DNA of 64,000 bases from contig NC_041021.1 in NCBI RefSeq assembly GCF_004193775.1, positions 6,619,001 to 6,683,000 on the forward strand, in the 5' to 3' direction. Origin of the DNA: Glycine soja (lineage: Eukaryota; Streptophyta; Magnoliopsida; Fabales; Fabaceae). This document shows positions 46,785 through 59,060 of this stretch, piece after piece. The notes beneath the pieces are model-generated. The model was not told where the DNA came from. It saw only the letters and a list, made by a program, of their open reading frames with translations, and searched no databases. The translations under genes and the position numbers were made by a program. The stretch's first letter is position 1. Every line of letters begins with the position of its first letter.

Positions 46785-49700
46785 TGGATAAGAGTTGGAT
46801 AAACTACAATTCTCTTAATAAAGAGAAGTATATTAGAGGAGCTTTAAATTTTCTAGATTTTGTATTTGTGAAATCGTCAAAGGATGGAAAACTTTTATGC
46901 CCTTGTACCAAATGTGTCAATTGCAAGTGGCGCTCTCGGATGAATGTTTATGAGCACATCATTAGTAATGGGCTTCTAAAAGGATATGTTACTTGGATCT
47001 TTCATGGTGAACAAGTCGGCCCATCTAGTTCTTTAGATACATCCCAAGTGGAAGGGGAGTTTGATCATGACATAGATACATTGGTTCATGATGCATTCAC
47101 AATGCATGCAACTAATGAGAGTAATGACACATATATAAATATGGAGAATGGAGATTCTAGAGAATTCATGAATGGACCTAGTGTTCAACAATCTGAAGAC
47201 AATAATAATTCAGATAAGTTCTATCAGATGTTAAGGGAGGCAGAGCAAAGTCTTTATAAAGGTTGTAAGAAGTTTACAAAATTGTCATTCCTTGTACATT
47301 TGTATCACTTAAAGTGTCTAAATGGGTGGACTGATAAAAGTTTTTCGATGTTGTTAGAGTTGTTAAGTGATGCATTACCAGAGGAAAATACTTTGCCCAA
47401 ATCATTTTATGATACAAAGAAGATTATTTCAGGGTTGGGTCTATCTTATGAAAAAATTCATGTTTGTCCCAATGAATGCATATTGTATAGGAAGGATTTG
47501 GCTGATGCTGAAATTTGCCCTAAATGCAATTTGTCAAGATGGAAATACAACTCTGATGATGTTGAATGTAGAAAAAAGATACCAGCAAAGATTTTTCGTT
47601 GGTTCCCTCTTATACCTAGATTGCAAAGACTTTTAGTATCACCAAAAATAGCTTGTTCTATGATATGGCATGAGGTTGGTCGAACTAAAGATGGACTCCT
47701 GAGGCATCCAGCTGATTCATTTGCTTGGAAGGATTTTGATTGTTAGTATCCTGATTTTGCTTGTGACGCTCGTAATGTTCGACTAGGTTTGGCTACTGAT
47801 GGCTTTAATCCTTTCAAAACTATGGCAATTTCCCATAGCACTTGGCCTGTTATCTTGATTCCTTACAATCTACCTCCATGGATGTGTATGAAGCAACCTA
47901 ATTTTATACTTTCATTGCTTATTCCTGGTCCAAAAGGTCCAGGTATGAACCTTGATGTTTATATGCAGTCTCTTGTGGAAGAATTAAAGGAATTATGGGA
48001 AATTGGGGTAAAAACATTTGATGCATGTAAAAAAGAGTCATTCCAAATGTGTGCTGCAATTATGTGGACTATTAATGATTATCTTGCTTATGCAAATTTT
48101 TCTGGTTGGAGCACTAGAGGCCAATATGCTTGTCCATGTTGTGGTTTTGAGATTGACTCAAAGTGGTTGCGTTATGGTAGAAAGTTTTGCTATATATGTC
48201 ATCGTTGTTGGTTAGAGCTCGATCATAAGTGGAGATACAATAAAAGAGATTTTGATGGAACCCAGGAGTTTAGAGCTCCACCTGATCTACCTAGTGGAGC
48301 TTTTTCTTTGAGACAGATGGAATATCATGGAGTTGGGGATTGGTCACCATGGAAAAAGAGAATTATTTTGTTCACATTGCCTTATTGGCAACATAGTGTG
48401 CTCCGTCATAATCTTGATGTTATGCACATAGAAAAGAACGTGTGTGATAACATTATTGGGATGTTGTTACAATTAGAAGGTAAGTCAAAGGACAATGATA
48501 AGGCACACTATGATCTTGTTGATATGAATATTAGAAGCCAATTACATCCAAAGATGCAACCAAGTAAAGGCAAATAATATTTTCCTAGAGCTTGTTACCA
48601 AATGACTTTAAAAGAGAAAGAAACATTTTTGGAAGTTCTCAAAACAATAAAAGCTCCTGATGAATATTTGTCTAATATTTCAAGATGTGTGCAAGTGAAG
48701 GAACACAAAATATCCGGTCTCAAAAGTTATGATTGTCATCTTTTAATGCAAGAGTTTCTTCCTATAGCTATGAAAGGTTGTTTGCCAGACAAAGTGAGTT
48801 TAGCTATATCCGATCTTTGTTGTTTCTTCAAGGAGTTATGTGGAAAGGTGCTTAATGAGCGTAATTTAGAGCACCTAGAGCATCAAGTAGCTCTAACATT
48901 ATGCCAATTAGAATAGATTTTTCCTCCACCTTTTTTCACCGTAATGGTACATTTGGTAATCCATTTGGCACATGAAGCAAGAGTTGGAGGTCCTGTACAT
49001 TACCGATGGATGTATCCTATTAAAAGGTATGAATACTTTTTAATCATTTTAAAACATTCTAGAGTTATAAAGTAAAATGATATTATCTTAATTTGTAACC
49101 TAAAATTTTCTTTTTAGGTTCCTTCTGACTTTAAAGTCATTTGTTCGTAATCGAGCACATCCAGAAGGATCTATTGTAGAAGGATATTTAGCTCATGAAT
49201 GCTTGATATTTTGTTCAAGATATCTATCTAGGGTGGAGACTCGTTTTAATCAATCTGCTCGAAATGATGACTCATGTTTTGTGGAAAATGTAAGTGTTTT
49301 AAATCCTAGAGGCAGACCATTGGGGAGAAAGAAGCAAGTTGGATTCAATGTGAAGAAGAGAAAAAGAGCTTCTCGAATTTCTCTTGATAAGAAAGCATTG
49401 GTTCAAGCACATAGATATGTGCTTTTCAATAGCAACAATGTTGACCACTTTCGAAAGTAATACAATTTTTTTCATGTTCATTTAGTTATTGAATATTTGT
49501 ATAATATCTTTCTATCAATGATAATGCTTACTTTTTCTAACCTTTTATACATAGAGCCCATACTGATCTTATCAAGAGCCAAAATCGTCGATTTTCTCCA
49601 TATGAAGTTGACAAAATTCATAGTAAAGAATTTCCAGATTGGTTATGTGAAAGAGTAAGTTTAGGAAGCACCAATAATATTAAATTTTGCATTCATTTAA

Positions 49701-50446
49701 AGTTTTAACCATTTGAAATAAAATTGTGGTAGGTTGCTCGATTGGAAGAGCAAGACAACACTCTAGTGACAAATGATATCAAGTGGTTAGCTCGTGGTCC
49801 ACTAGAAATAGTGAGAAGATATAGCGGGTACATTGTTAATGGAGTTAGATTTCATACAAAGACACGTGAAAGGTGCTTGAAGACTCAAAACAGTGGCATT
49901 GTTGTAACTGTTAAAACAAGTTATGTCAGTTCAAGAGATAAAAACCCAAAGGAGGGAGAAATCCACTACTATGGTGCACTAACAGATATAATTCAATTGG
50001 ATTATTCAGGAAAATAAAAGGCTATACTTTTCAAGTGTGATTGGGTTGATATAAACAGGGGTTGCAAAATTGATAACTTCGGTATGACATTAGTGAATTT
50101 CAATTATTTGCAACATACAGAGAATGATATATGTGATGATCCATTTGTTTTTGCATCTCAAGCTAAGAAAGTATTCTATGTGGAGAATAAAACACAAAAT
50201 GGTTGGCTTGTTGTTGTGCATGCTAAAATCAGATATGTATATGATAAGGGTGATGAGCAATCCAATGACACGGATCAAGGGAATGAACAAGTCTTACAAG
50301 AGATAAATCATAATGATTTGATTAGAGCAGAAGCCGATGATAGTGATGATATCATTGAAGTTACAATACCTATGGAGAACATTTTACCACATGACAGGGA
50401 TGATAATTATATAGATGATGATGAGAGCGATGCAGACTTCTTTTGA
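46785..50446 (+). pseudogene. CACTA transposase, TNP2/TNPD type, with four nonsense codons
   Basis: It starts at ATG 46785 (MDKSWINYNSLNKEKYIRG). The N-terminal transposase-associated domain has CPCTKC and a NGLLKGYVTWIFHGE ending. Then follow the acidic linker, the Transposase_21 core (LGLATDGFNPFKTM, WPVILIPYNLPPWMCMKQ, MWTINDYLAYANFSGWSTRG with CPCC, HNLDVMHIEKNVCDNIIGML), the DUF4218 region (KISGLKSYDCHLLMQEFLPI, VGGPVHYRWMYPIKRF) and the C-terminal DUF4216 (LFKCDWVDINRGC, PFVFASQAKKVFYVE). Introns are visible at about 49027-49117, 49457-49554 and 49655-49732. In-frame stops sit at 47744 (TAG), 48575 (TAA), 48914 (TAG) and 50015 (TAA), each one base from a sense codon, with the frame kept on both sides. 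This protein cuts and joins CACTA ends in the nucleus. Decay is light, so inactivation looks recent. Confidence 0.88.
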
Positions 50447-50850
50447 TTTGTTTTTATTTGTTCTATTTGAACATTTGATTATATTTTGAGTATACATGTA
50501 TTGAACATTTTGTCACATTTATATACTCTTATTCCTTTCTTTAGTTTTTTGTTCTTATTATTCATTAATCTTGTGTTTATTTTTTGTTATGTATAAAAAT
50601 CACTCACAATATAATGATGTTATCCGTTTTTTTATCAAATTTTTTTTTGTTGTTTCCTCAATAGTTTGATTCTTGGTGATTGGAGATTGGTGAAAAAATA
50701 GCTTACAAGCAATCTAAATTTGCATTTTAGGTAATTACTTTATTCTTCTTTTATTTTTTGGCATGGTGTTTAAAAAAATCATAGTCAATAATGTAGTTAT
50801 ATCTAATTTTTATTTTATTTTATTTTTTGGATTGGTTTATTCAGCATACT

Positions 50851-52721
50851 ATGGGAAAGCACAGAAAGTTGAATATCATTCAAAATGATGGTCAATCACA
50901 AGCAAAAGAGCAATCAATTGAAAGCTCTACTGAAGTGAACCAAAATAACAACTCTATACTTGAAGAAAATGCACAATTTGAAGGAGGTATAAAGATTTTA
51001 TTAACTTAATTTCTTTATTTTATATTAAATTATTTATAACACAATTGTTTATTAACTAAATCAACAATTACAAACAGAACAACACATACAAGAAGATAGT
51101 CATGTTCAGTCTCATACTTCTCTTGAAAGTGCAAGTGAAAGTTCAACTAAAGGTATTTATACACATGCTTTTTTGGGTTAGAATTATATGTACAATTCTG
51201 TTTGAGTTGAATATCTTTTAGAATATGATAAGATTAAATTTACTAGTGAGTTTCTTTTTTTCATATAGTTCAAATCTGTGTGTGTGTGTGTGTTTGATAA
51301 ATGTCATATCCATGAATGATTTAGGTAAAAAGAAAACCAGAGGTTATACACATATGCTAGATGTGTGGGACTTGCTAGATGGAGAATTCATACTTGTTGA
51401 AGTAGATCATTGGGGCAATCCTATGGGTTGGGAATGGAAAACTCTACTAAATGAAATTCGGAGCTTGGTAAGGAGACACCAATGTGCTCCTATCAATTTT
51501 CTTAGCTGAAAAGACATGCCTAAGGACTATATTACTGACATGGTTGAATTAATTCAGGTCCGGTATAAAACTTTATAAGTGTTGTTTCATCTTGCTTCTT
51601 GTAAAATTTTATGTCTTCTAATGTCTAACAAAATGATCTTTTTTGTTTGTTAATGATACTCATAATAGAGTAAGTTTCGATTTGTTCCTGAATTAACTGA
51701 ACAAACAAAGAAAATATTGATTGATGACATGAGTCTGAAATGGAGGCAATTTAAATATGAACTGAAATCAAAAGGATATGCTGAGAGCAAAACCAAGGAG
51801 GAAATGGTTGCTTACATCCCAGATCCAAGGGTTGATCCTTCTCAATATCATGATTTAGTACATTATTGGTGTTCTGAGAAAGGATAGGTATACATGACAA
51901 TGTCACCAACCTTTTGCTAACATAAAAATTATATATTATATGTTTATTTTTATTATTGACTTTTTATATTTGTTGGTTATAGAAAATAAGCAACATCAAC
52001 AAAATGAGCCGCTCAAAATATGAGGACTTGCATTGCATGGGAACCAATAATCTTCCAAGACGGATTTATGAGATGGTTTGTCTTTTTTATATTTTTTATT
52101 ATTAAATTGCTTAATACAAATAGGATGATTCATTTTTTTAACTAATGTTAGACAACAAAGGCTAAGGGAGTGCAACCTTCTAGGGCAGAAATTTATATTG
52201 ACACTTGAACTCGAAAAGATGGAAGTATTGTTACTGAAAAGGCTGCTATTGTAATTGTAAGAATTTTAATTTTTATTTCAATACTTTCACTTTGTTTTGC
52301 TCAATTTTCTAATAGAAGGTTATGGGGTGAGGGGGAGTAACTAATGTGGAGATGAGTTTTGTTTAGTGATATTGAAGTATTCAGGATATTGATGTATGAT
52401 AATAATTTATAAGGTGTATTTATGTAGGATGAACTAAAAAAGAAAATGGTTGAAGTAGAGAGTTCGCAAAATTTACAAAGCACCCAAGATTCTGCTAATT
52501 GGACAAATGATATATATTCAAAAGTCAAAGGACCTGAAAAAAAAGGACGTGTGCGTTGTCTTGGCAAGCTTCCACATCAAGCAAGTTCATCTCAAAGCTC
52601 TTATGCATACAATAGAATTCAAAAGTTGGAGAATTTGCTTGGAAACCTTGTAGTTGTGCTTAAAGTACGATTTGCAGAAGGTCCACAAATTAATCAAGTC
52701 TTAGAAGCTATAGATCAAGAG
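50851..52721 (+). pseudogene. CACTA second gene, Ptta/En-Spm (TNPA-like) type
   Basis: It starts at ATG 50851 (MGKHRKLNIIQNDG). Exons by GT/AG borders: 50851-50986, 51078-51152, 51325-51557, 51669-51887, about 51983-52075, 52152-52258 and 52427-52721. Domains in order: a Ser/Gln-rich lead; KKKTRGYTHMLDVWDLLDGE; the Ptta/En-Spm core with FRFVPELTEQTKKILIDDM, KWRQFKYELKSKGY and VHYWCSEKG; YEDLHCMGTNNLPRRIYEM; AEIYIDT; and a coiled C-terminus with NRIQKLENLL. Stops occur at about 51507 (after INFLS), 52206 (after IDT) and perhaps 51885 at an exon end. Relatives bind the subterminal repeats of their own element. It lies 400 bp below the transposase, as in En/Spm. Confidence 0.78.
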
Positions 52722-52849
52722 GTATGAATTTATAATTCTACTTATTCAACGATTTAACTATGATATGATACTTTACATAGAAAAAACATTCTTTTAAGTT
52801 AGGTACCTACAAATGGTTCTACCAGTAAAGATCATCAAACTACAAACAA

Positions 52850-53260
52850 TCTTAACTAGAGGTGAGTTGAAATTTAGATGGTAATGAAGATGTGAGCCGG
52901 TGAAAAAATGTTATTTCAGGAACATGATTTAGATGGTAATGAAGATGTGAGCCGGCGACAAAATGTTCAACAGTTTGGTTTTTACTTTAGCTATTTGTCC
53001 AGAAACTCGAATTAACTCTTTTATGCATTTAGAAATTTAGAAACTTGTTACATTTTAGTGATGATTCCCTCCATGTAAAGAGGGTCATGGTGCACCAAAA
53101 ATATACACTTAGGAAGGACTATGCACATGGTACTAAAAAACAAGGCAAAGTGAATTGGAAAATTTTCTATAGCACTACAAATGCTAGATCATTTCACAAT
53201 GACAATGGATCAAGGGCTGCAATATGTTAAAAAGCACACAATCTAGTTACAATAATCACA
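52850..53260. other. 3' region of CACTA F with a short direct repeat
   Basis: ATTTAGATGGTAATGAAGAT followed by GTGAGCCGG occurs at 52873 and 52927. The first repeat may continue the C-terminus of the second gene (DLDGNEDVS). 53045-53230 has a 61-codon plus frame of unknown nature. Confidence 0.4.
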
Positions 53261-53439
53261 AATTAGGCTAACAAAAATTTAATTGTATGTAGCAGGTTGT
53301 TGTACCTTTTCAAAGGCCATGTTGCAACAGATCTCTAACTTTGTGCAGCATAATAATAAGCTCATGTATATTTAATTAAAAATTATAATCAACAAAGAGT
53401 GTAATTAGGAACTAGTTTTATTATTATTATATGACATTT

Positions 53440-53745
53440 ACCTACAGAAGACCGTAGGTACAAGTAAATTGACTTTTACCTACAGTTAGAGATTATAGGT
53501 ATAAATTAATATCTTTTACCTACACATTTGAAATAGTAGGTGTTACCTATAGTGATAGTTAAATTTGACTGTAGGTAAAAATATATCCGTAGGTAAAGCC
53601 TATAGTGACAGACTATTAGTTGTCACTGTATACCCCTCAAAGTTGACGCAAAAAACGCCTGTAAGACAAAGTCCTTTATACATTTACCTACGGATTTTGG
53701 ACTTCTAGTGATAGATTTTGACTGTAGGTAAAAGTCATTTACCTT
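53440..53745. repeat. Right subterminal repeats of CACTA F
   Basis: TTTACCTACAG, CTGTAGGTAAAA and decayed copies occur about ten times (for example 53449, 53481, 53517, 53571, 53592, 53682, 53722), both orientations mixed. Confidence 0.85.
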
Positions 53746-54496
53746 GTAGTATGATTGTTTAAATTAGAGATTAGAGATGAGACAATGTCCCTTTATCTTA
53801 TATATAATATGATATGATAGGGGGTCCTAACAAAAGGTTTAGTCAGTGGTTAGGATGAAAACACCCAAAGTCCATATCTTATAGAACAAGTCCTGTAGGT
53901 TGGCTTTTATAGACAAACACTCCAAACATTATTCCTTCAAATCAGCAAAATTAGATTGTGATTGTGATTGGAATCATTTCCTTCAAATAACTTTATTCCT
54001 CTGGCATGTGGGATTTCTGTGTGAGGATATCTAACCTGTCAAGGAGCATATTTGCTTCTAAAAAAATGAATATCAATGTGAAAGGGGAGTGGATCCTAAT
54101 GCACATAATGTCATGTCCAAATTTTTTGTCTCTCTCTTCGTACTATTCTATCACATCATGTATGTTTAAGCATTCTGTTTTTTCTTTGGCAACTGCTAGA
54201 GTGGAGATCCCCTTTCCCAACTCTATGTAACAACCCAATCTTGACATTCATGCAACCCCAACCTTGAGATGTCTGTGGTTCTTGGGTCTCTATTTTTCCG
54301 AGGACACAACATATACTGCCCCATGCCATATTCTAGACATTCACTAGCCCAACCATTGTACCCTTTTTTCTTCTCTTCCTTTTAGGCATACATAGGAACG
54401 TGCATGATTTTCTCTGCCTTGCATTCAATTCATACTCTGATTTTGAAGTGAACATCTCTATCCTGAAGTGAACATCTCTATTCTTTCTGCTAGGTT

Positions 54497-54738
54497 TTGT
54501 CTATACAAGATGTTGTATTGAAACACTTGGGTTATAATTATTGTTTCTTCAATTCAGCAAACTATGGGACCAGTCATGTTCTTGTTCTGGCTGACTTTTC
54601 ACCAAGTACTAGGACAACAAAGCTAGAGAAGCTTTTTGAGAACTTCAAGGATTGTGGATTTGTGATTCGTTGGGTCAATGATACAATTGCTCTTGCAGTA
54701 TTCCGAACACCTCCAGTTGGTAATTATAAAGTTACCTG
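54497..54738 (+). pseudogene. Captured host gene exon, RNA-binding-like
   Basis: The frame reads NSANYGTSHVLVLADFSPST then RTTKLEKLFENFKDCGFVIR and WVNDTIALAVFRTPPV. It looks like an RRM-like beta-alpha-beta fold seen in plant R3H-type nucleic-acid-binding proteins: V-VLADFS--TRT--LE-LFE-F-DRGF-IRWVNDT-ALAVFRTP. That family label is from memory and tentative. The frame is open through the exon. It lies in the right arm of CACTA E on the same strand as the captured genes of the left arm. Confidence 0.5.
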
Positions 54739-56084
54739 ACTTTATTATTGTTTTCCTATGTAATATTATCATAAATTTTGCATACATTGAAGTGTATTGT
54801 GATGCATTATGATGGGGAACTCAGGTTGCATGCTGCTAAAGTTAATATTGGGGGGCTGATACATGTATCCTTATTAAAATGTAAACTAGTAATTAAACAC
54901 TTTATTTGGATCTTTAAATTGAGCAACTATATACTTAGTTTCATGAATGTTTATTTATATTTGTTGATTATTACTTAGATAATATTGTAATTATAAATAC
55001 GCAGCTTTTCATATTAAAAGTAATATTTATAATTAGAAATATTGATTATTAGTAACATAAAATAGTTTTCTAATTATAAATATTGATTTTAATATTATAT
55101 AATAATATTTATTGATTATTAGCAATATTGATAATATCGTAATATTGATTTAATTTACCTAAAATTTATTTGCAGGTAATTCAACATTTAACATTGGTGC
55201 TGACAAATATGGAGTTTTTAAGATGGTGCTGACGTCAGTACCGTCTTAGAAACTCCATATTTCTACATCGTTCCTAACGTCAGCACCGATGTGGAAACAG
55301 ACATATTCTACATCGTTTACCAAGGGACGACCGACTTAGAAGATGTAATTTCTACATCGGTGGTCTAGATAGCACCGATGTAAAAATGCGACCTTCAACA
55401 ACGTGCATAAATTTCGCAATGATGTACATTAAACACTTTCTAAGTCGTTTTGAATCCATCAACGTCTTCAATAAATACTTTTCAAAGACGGTGGTGGGCT
55501 TAGGACTGATGTAGAAAATGTTGTATTTCTACAATGGTGAATTTTGGAACGATGTTGAAATATAACACTAACAACGACATCATATTCTACATCGGTTGAC
55601 CACCGATGTAGAATGTCATTTTTGACCGATGTAAAAAACGCGCTTTGTAGTAGTACGTGCACTTAGCCAAACATATTAATAATGATTAGAATGACAAATG
55701 TTTGATCAAATTGGGCAGCCATACCTCGTGTTTAGTCACAAGTTCAACAAGAATTTCAATGGCTAGATCAAATGATAAAGGAACCTACACACATAATGCA
55801 ATATAAATTAATCTTGAGTAGTCATGAATACTCAACATAAGAATCAAGTGCATGCTAGAATACCTGCAATAATAAAGGAGTGTATGTACCTTGCTGGTAC
55901 ATACGATTCACCAAATAACATCTTTAAATATATAAATTACATTTTCAAATTTATAATAAATTAATTTAAATTGTTTAATAAATATTTTTTTAATCATTAG
56001 AAAATGATCCTACAAAATATACAATTAGGGACTAAACATATATTTATATATTTAGAATTAGGGGCCCATAATGAAGGAGTGTAT

Positions 56085-56690
56085 GTACCACGTTTGCCAT
56101 CCCAGTCTTACACCCTGCGTTGTAATTCACTGCAGTCTTGGAAAATGGTCCTACAAAATATACAATTAGGGACCAAACATATATTTATTAGCATATCCTA
56201 CTATTAGGTACCCAAAAATATTCCTAATAAAATTAAATAAATTGATAAATAAATAAATAAAATTGAAAAAATAGTATTGAAGATGATGGTTGGTTGGAAC
56301 TAACTGGTTGCTTACCGCTAATGACAACACCCCTGTGATAAGACCAGCTTGCATAACTGCTGGTAAATATTTAGAATTAAAGTTCAAATAGTGGACGGAC
56401 AAGGATTTAGTCCTTTATCTAGATGGCCCACCTATATAATTAATCAACTTCATACATAAGAAAAAAAAACGAAATTATGGTATATAAGATTGTTAGAAAG
56501 TTTACTTTAAAAAAATTAGAAAGTGAAAAAAAAAATGATTATATCTAACTCACAATTTGAATTCCATGATCTTGGCCCTTGACGAGGTAGGTGAAAACCC
56601 CAGCAACTACTATAGTCACCATATAGGAGCTATAGCCGTTACCCAAAAGAGTTTTGGATTCTTGTTCCTCTAAAAGATTGTATCAAAAGG
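56085..56690 (-). pseudogene. Captured sulfate transporter (SULTR) exons
   Basis: On the minus strand three exons appear in family order. 56690-56555 reads RNKNPKLFWVTAIAPI and, after a frame shift, MVTIVVAGVFTYLVKGQDHG. 56402-56310 reads YLNFNSKYLPAVMQAGLITG then VLSLA. 56145-56085 reads KTAVNYNAGCKTGMANVV. These are successive segments of the membrane domain of plant H+/sulfate cotransporters (SULTR), including the conserved AVNY-AGC--AM-N. Introns are retained but the region between exons two and three is shortened. Given the shift and missing segments, it is a captured fragment in CACTA D rather than a gene. Confidence 0.75.
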
Positions 56691-57785
56691 AGAAATAATC
56701 CATTAGAATAAATTAACTTTGATACACGTATTAACTTAATTAATTAAAAAAATTAACAACACTTACGTACAGAAGAAAAGAGCATGCTTGTAAAAAAAAA
56801 GAAGAGCATATCCCGCCAAAAAAACATATATACAGTATATTATTACTACCATATTATATAATAGTTTGAGTTGTTTTCATGAGATTTTAATTATATGAGG
56901 CATTCATATAATTTTGAACACTTAAATGATTAACGTGGGGTTACCGTGTTCTATAAAGTGTATGAGAGGGTAAGTTTACTAAAAAAAGTAAAAAATATAA
57001 ATTAAGTACTTATTTTTTTATTTGTTGATGAGCCAAACTTAATGATTGTTTTTTTTTTTTTGGCGTAACAAACTCAATGACTGATAGTTACTCAAAGAAC
57101 AGAACCGTTTTGATGCTGATAAATTTTCTTAGGAAATACGTCATTTTTTGTTGAATGAAATTTAAGACATATTTTCCTACATCGCTGCTTATATATTCAT
57201 ATTAACATGGGAAGTGATTTTATAAAATCCAATTTTTTTTCTAACGATATTTAATCATATAGAATAAGAATAACAAATATTTTAAAAATTTTAAAATAAA
57301 GATGCGCATTAACACCTAGCATAGAAAAATTACATGTTAGACGATATTTATAAATTATAAGTCGTATATTTTAAAATAAATAATACATATATTATATAGA
57401 CCGTGTAAAAATTAGACTACAATGTAACTTCCTATTATGTGGTAAATTATTATACTAGTGTGACACACGGAGAAGAGGGAGATTTACCTGTACAGAAACA
57501 AGTGACAGGCCTATCCATTTGCACATCTCATAATTTGACCCGATAAAATTCTTGAACTGATAAATATTTTTTCTTAGGATGCATTAATAATTAAAAATTA
57601 GAATCAGTGCAGAAAATTAAAAGTTTCAGCAGTGAAAATTACCAGTGGTGTTTGATTAATACTTACCAGAAGTTAAATTAAGTGAAAAGTGCCAAAATCA
57701 TTAAGTACAGGGGGATCAAAAGATAAATACATTAAACAGTAATCATTTCATCATTGAACTTGGAAAAGTTAAATTAAGTGACTAC

Positions 57786-58266
57786 TGAGTTTATGTCTTT
57801 TGAGGTACTCACCAGGAGCAGGCATTGAACTTGGAAAAGATATCGAGAAAACCAAACAGCAGGCAAATGCGAGAGTAGATAAAATATCCAATCTGAAATC
57901 CAGCCTTTCGATTGCAGTAATATGAAGGGTACAAGAGTACCTACATAAGCTGTTATGATGTATTTCCAGTATACTTTAAACCCAACTCTACCCTTTTCTC
58001 GTTCTTCTTCTTGAACAAGTTGTCCTTTGGGCTCAACAACTGTGTCATTTGACTTATCAGTTTGATCATTTGTGTTTTCCACATTTTTCTCAAGTTCAAA
58101 ATCACTTACTAAGAGAATAGTAAATTGACGAAATGCTGTTGTTTGAATTCTTGACCATGAAATTCTTGAATCACTTACCAATATTAGATCAGCATTAGGT
58201 AAGAATTCTACTTGATGAGTAATGTATATCACAGTTTTTGATTTTAAAAGACCAAGCAAGCACTCC
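57786..58266 (-). pseudogene. Captured ABCC (MRP-type) ABC transporter fragment
   Basis: The minus strand reads ECLLGLLKSKTVIYITHQVE then FLPNADLILV, the end of nucleotide-binding domain 1 with the switch His (THQVEFL). It continues with the linker (SDFELEKNVEN-NDQTDKSND, QEEEREKGRVGFKVYWKYI), the first helix of membrane domain 2 (VGTLVPFILLQ) and, in another frame, a later helix (LDILSTLAFACCLVFSISFP). Parts between are deleted. It matches plant ABCC3-like vacuolar/plasma-membrane transporters of glutathione conjugates. Frame shifts and missing Walker motifs make it non-functional. It lies on the same strand as the SULTR piece, 1.1 kb away. Confidence 0.8.
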
Positions 58267-58789
58267 TGAAACAATGTAGCACAATCAGATAACACTCATA
58301 TCAGCCTCTCCATCAAATGCATGACAAAAACAGGGTAATTATATTTTAAGTATATAACTATATCCAACAACAAGAACAACAACAAAGCCTTAGCTGAGTA
58401 CACAATATGCTGAGGACGAACAGGTTTGCCGAGCAGGCTGATATCATAAGATCACTAACTCCAGAAAATCAGCAGTGTCAAAGAAGATAAAAAGAATACC
58501 ATCATGTATGATTGGGACAACCCTTCGATATTGATATTCTGCCAAGTAAAATCAAAAGTGTAAAAATTTGCATAAATCTGAAAACACAAGTTCATTCCAA
58601 ATTTATTTTTCAGCAAAATTAAATTCCCAAGTGTTAATGCAAGTAGAGTTCAAAATTGCACCAAGGAAAAAGAACATCCATGATTAAACCACCTATCAAT
58701 TGAGACCAACAATTTACCTTTTCCCTCTGAATCAATGAAATTCACATACTGTGTAGATAATATAGAAAGGTGAATGCATTTCTAATTTA

Positions 58790-59060
58790 CAACTCCTTAA
58801 TTTTTTAAGGTCAGGCTTTATACCAGTGTTGACATTGCACACATAACCAATGATTCTCATCTTGTCTCGTTAGTTCAACTTGATTACTTTTAAGAGAACA
58901 ATGTATAGCTTCCAGACCAGCCACAACTGGTTCAAAAAACTGCAAATATGACTCACTGTACCCCAACCAACAACCATCATGATGATATTAACATGACTTG
59001 AACAGTTACTTGATATCCCTTGATCATTTCTCATGAGAGCACAAATAGCTTGGATATTCA
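58790..59060 (-). pseudogene. Exon-like fragment, unidentified
   Basis: The minus strand reads ESYLQFFEPVVAGLEAIHCS then LKSNQVELTRQDENHWLCVQ. The composition is protein-like and the frame is open for about 50 residues, but I cannot name the family. It is probably another captured exon in CACTA D. Upstream it joins out-of-frame sequence. Confidence 0.35.

Larger units (their letters stand above)
40759..53751 (+). mobile_element. CACTA transposon F with both CACTA genes
   Basis: The left end TATTACAAGAAAAATGACTT (40759) matches the inward-read right end TACTACAAGGTAAATGACTT (53751) over about 27 bp. The first bases differ from CACTA and the flanks show no clear 3 bp duplication, so the very ends have mutated. 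TGTAGGTA / TACCTACA repeats fill both ends. Inside, on the plus strand, are a TNP2-type transposase (46785-50446) and a Ptta/TNPA-type gene (50851-52721), the gene order of En/Spm. A 3 kb solo LTR (42912-45943) lies upstream of the genes. Without it F is about 10 kb. It lies inside element E. Confidence 0.75.
37355..55655. mobile_element. CACTA transposon E (interrupted by F)
   Basis: The left end is CACTACTAAAAAATGTGTTT at 37355. The right end read inward on the minus strand is TACTACTACAAAGCGCGTTT at 55655. The inner parts agree (GTTTTTTAC), and CGT flanks both sides (37352-37354 and 55656-55658). ACCACCGTCTTTGAAA occurs near both ends (about 37480 and, inverted, 55488). Its own DNA is 37355-40758 and 53752-55655, about 5.3 kb; the rest is element F. 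It carries pieces of MAU2/SCC4, an RRM protein and a CNGC channel on the left and another gene on the right, all on the plus strand. No transposase of its own was found. Confidence 0.75.

Noticed and set aside
51272..51296. Short GT repeat as a regulatory or Z-DNA site.
   Set aside because: It is a brief simple repeat within an intron of the CACTA second gene, with no supporting context.
34323..55655. Reading 34323-55655 as one 21 kb CACTA because both ends carry ACATCGGT repeats.
   Set aside because: The bases next to the two ends differ (AAG and CGT). The right end matches 37355 through GTTTTTTAC and has the same CGT on its outside, so 37355-55655 is the better pair.
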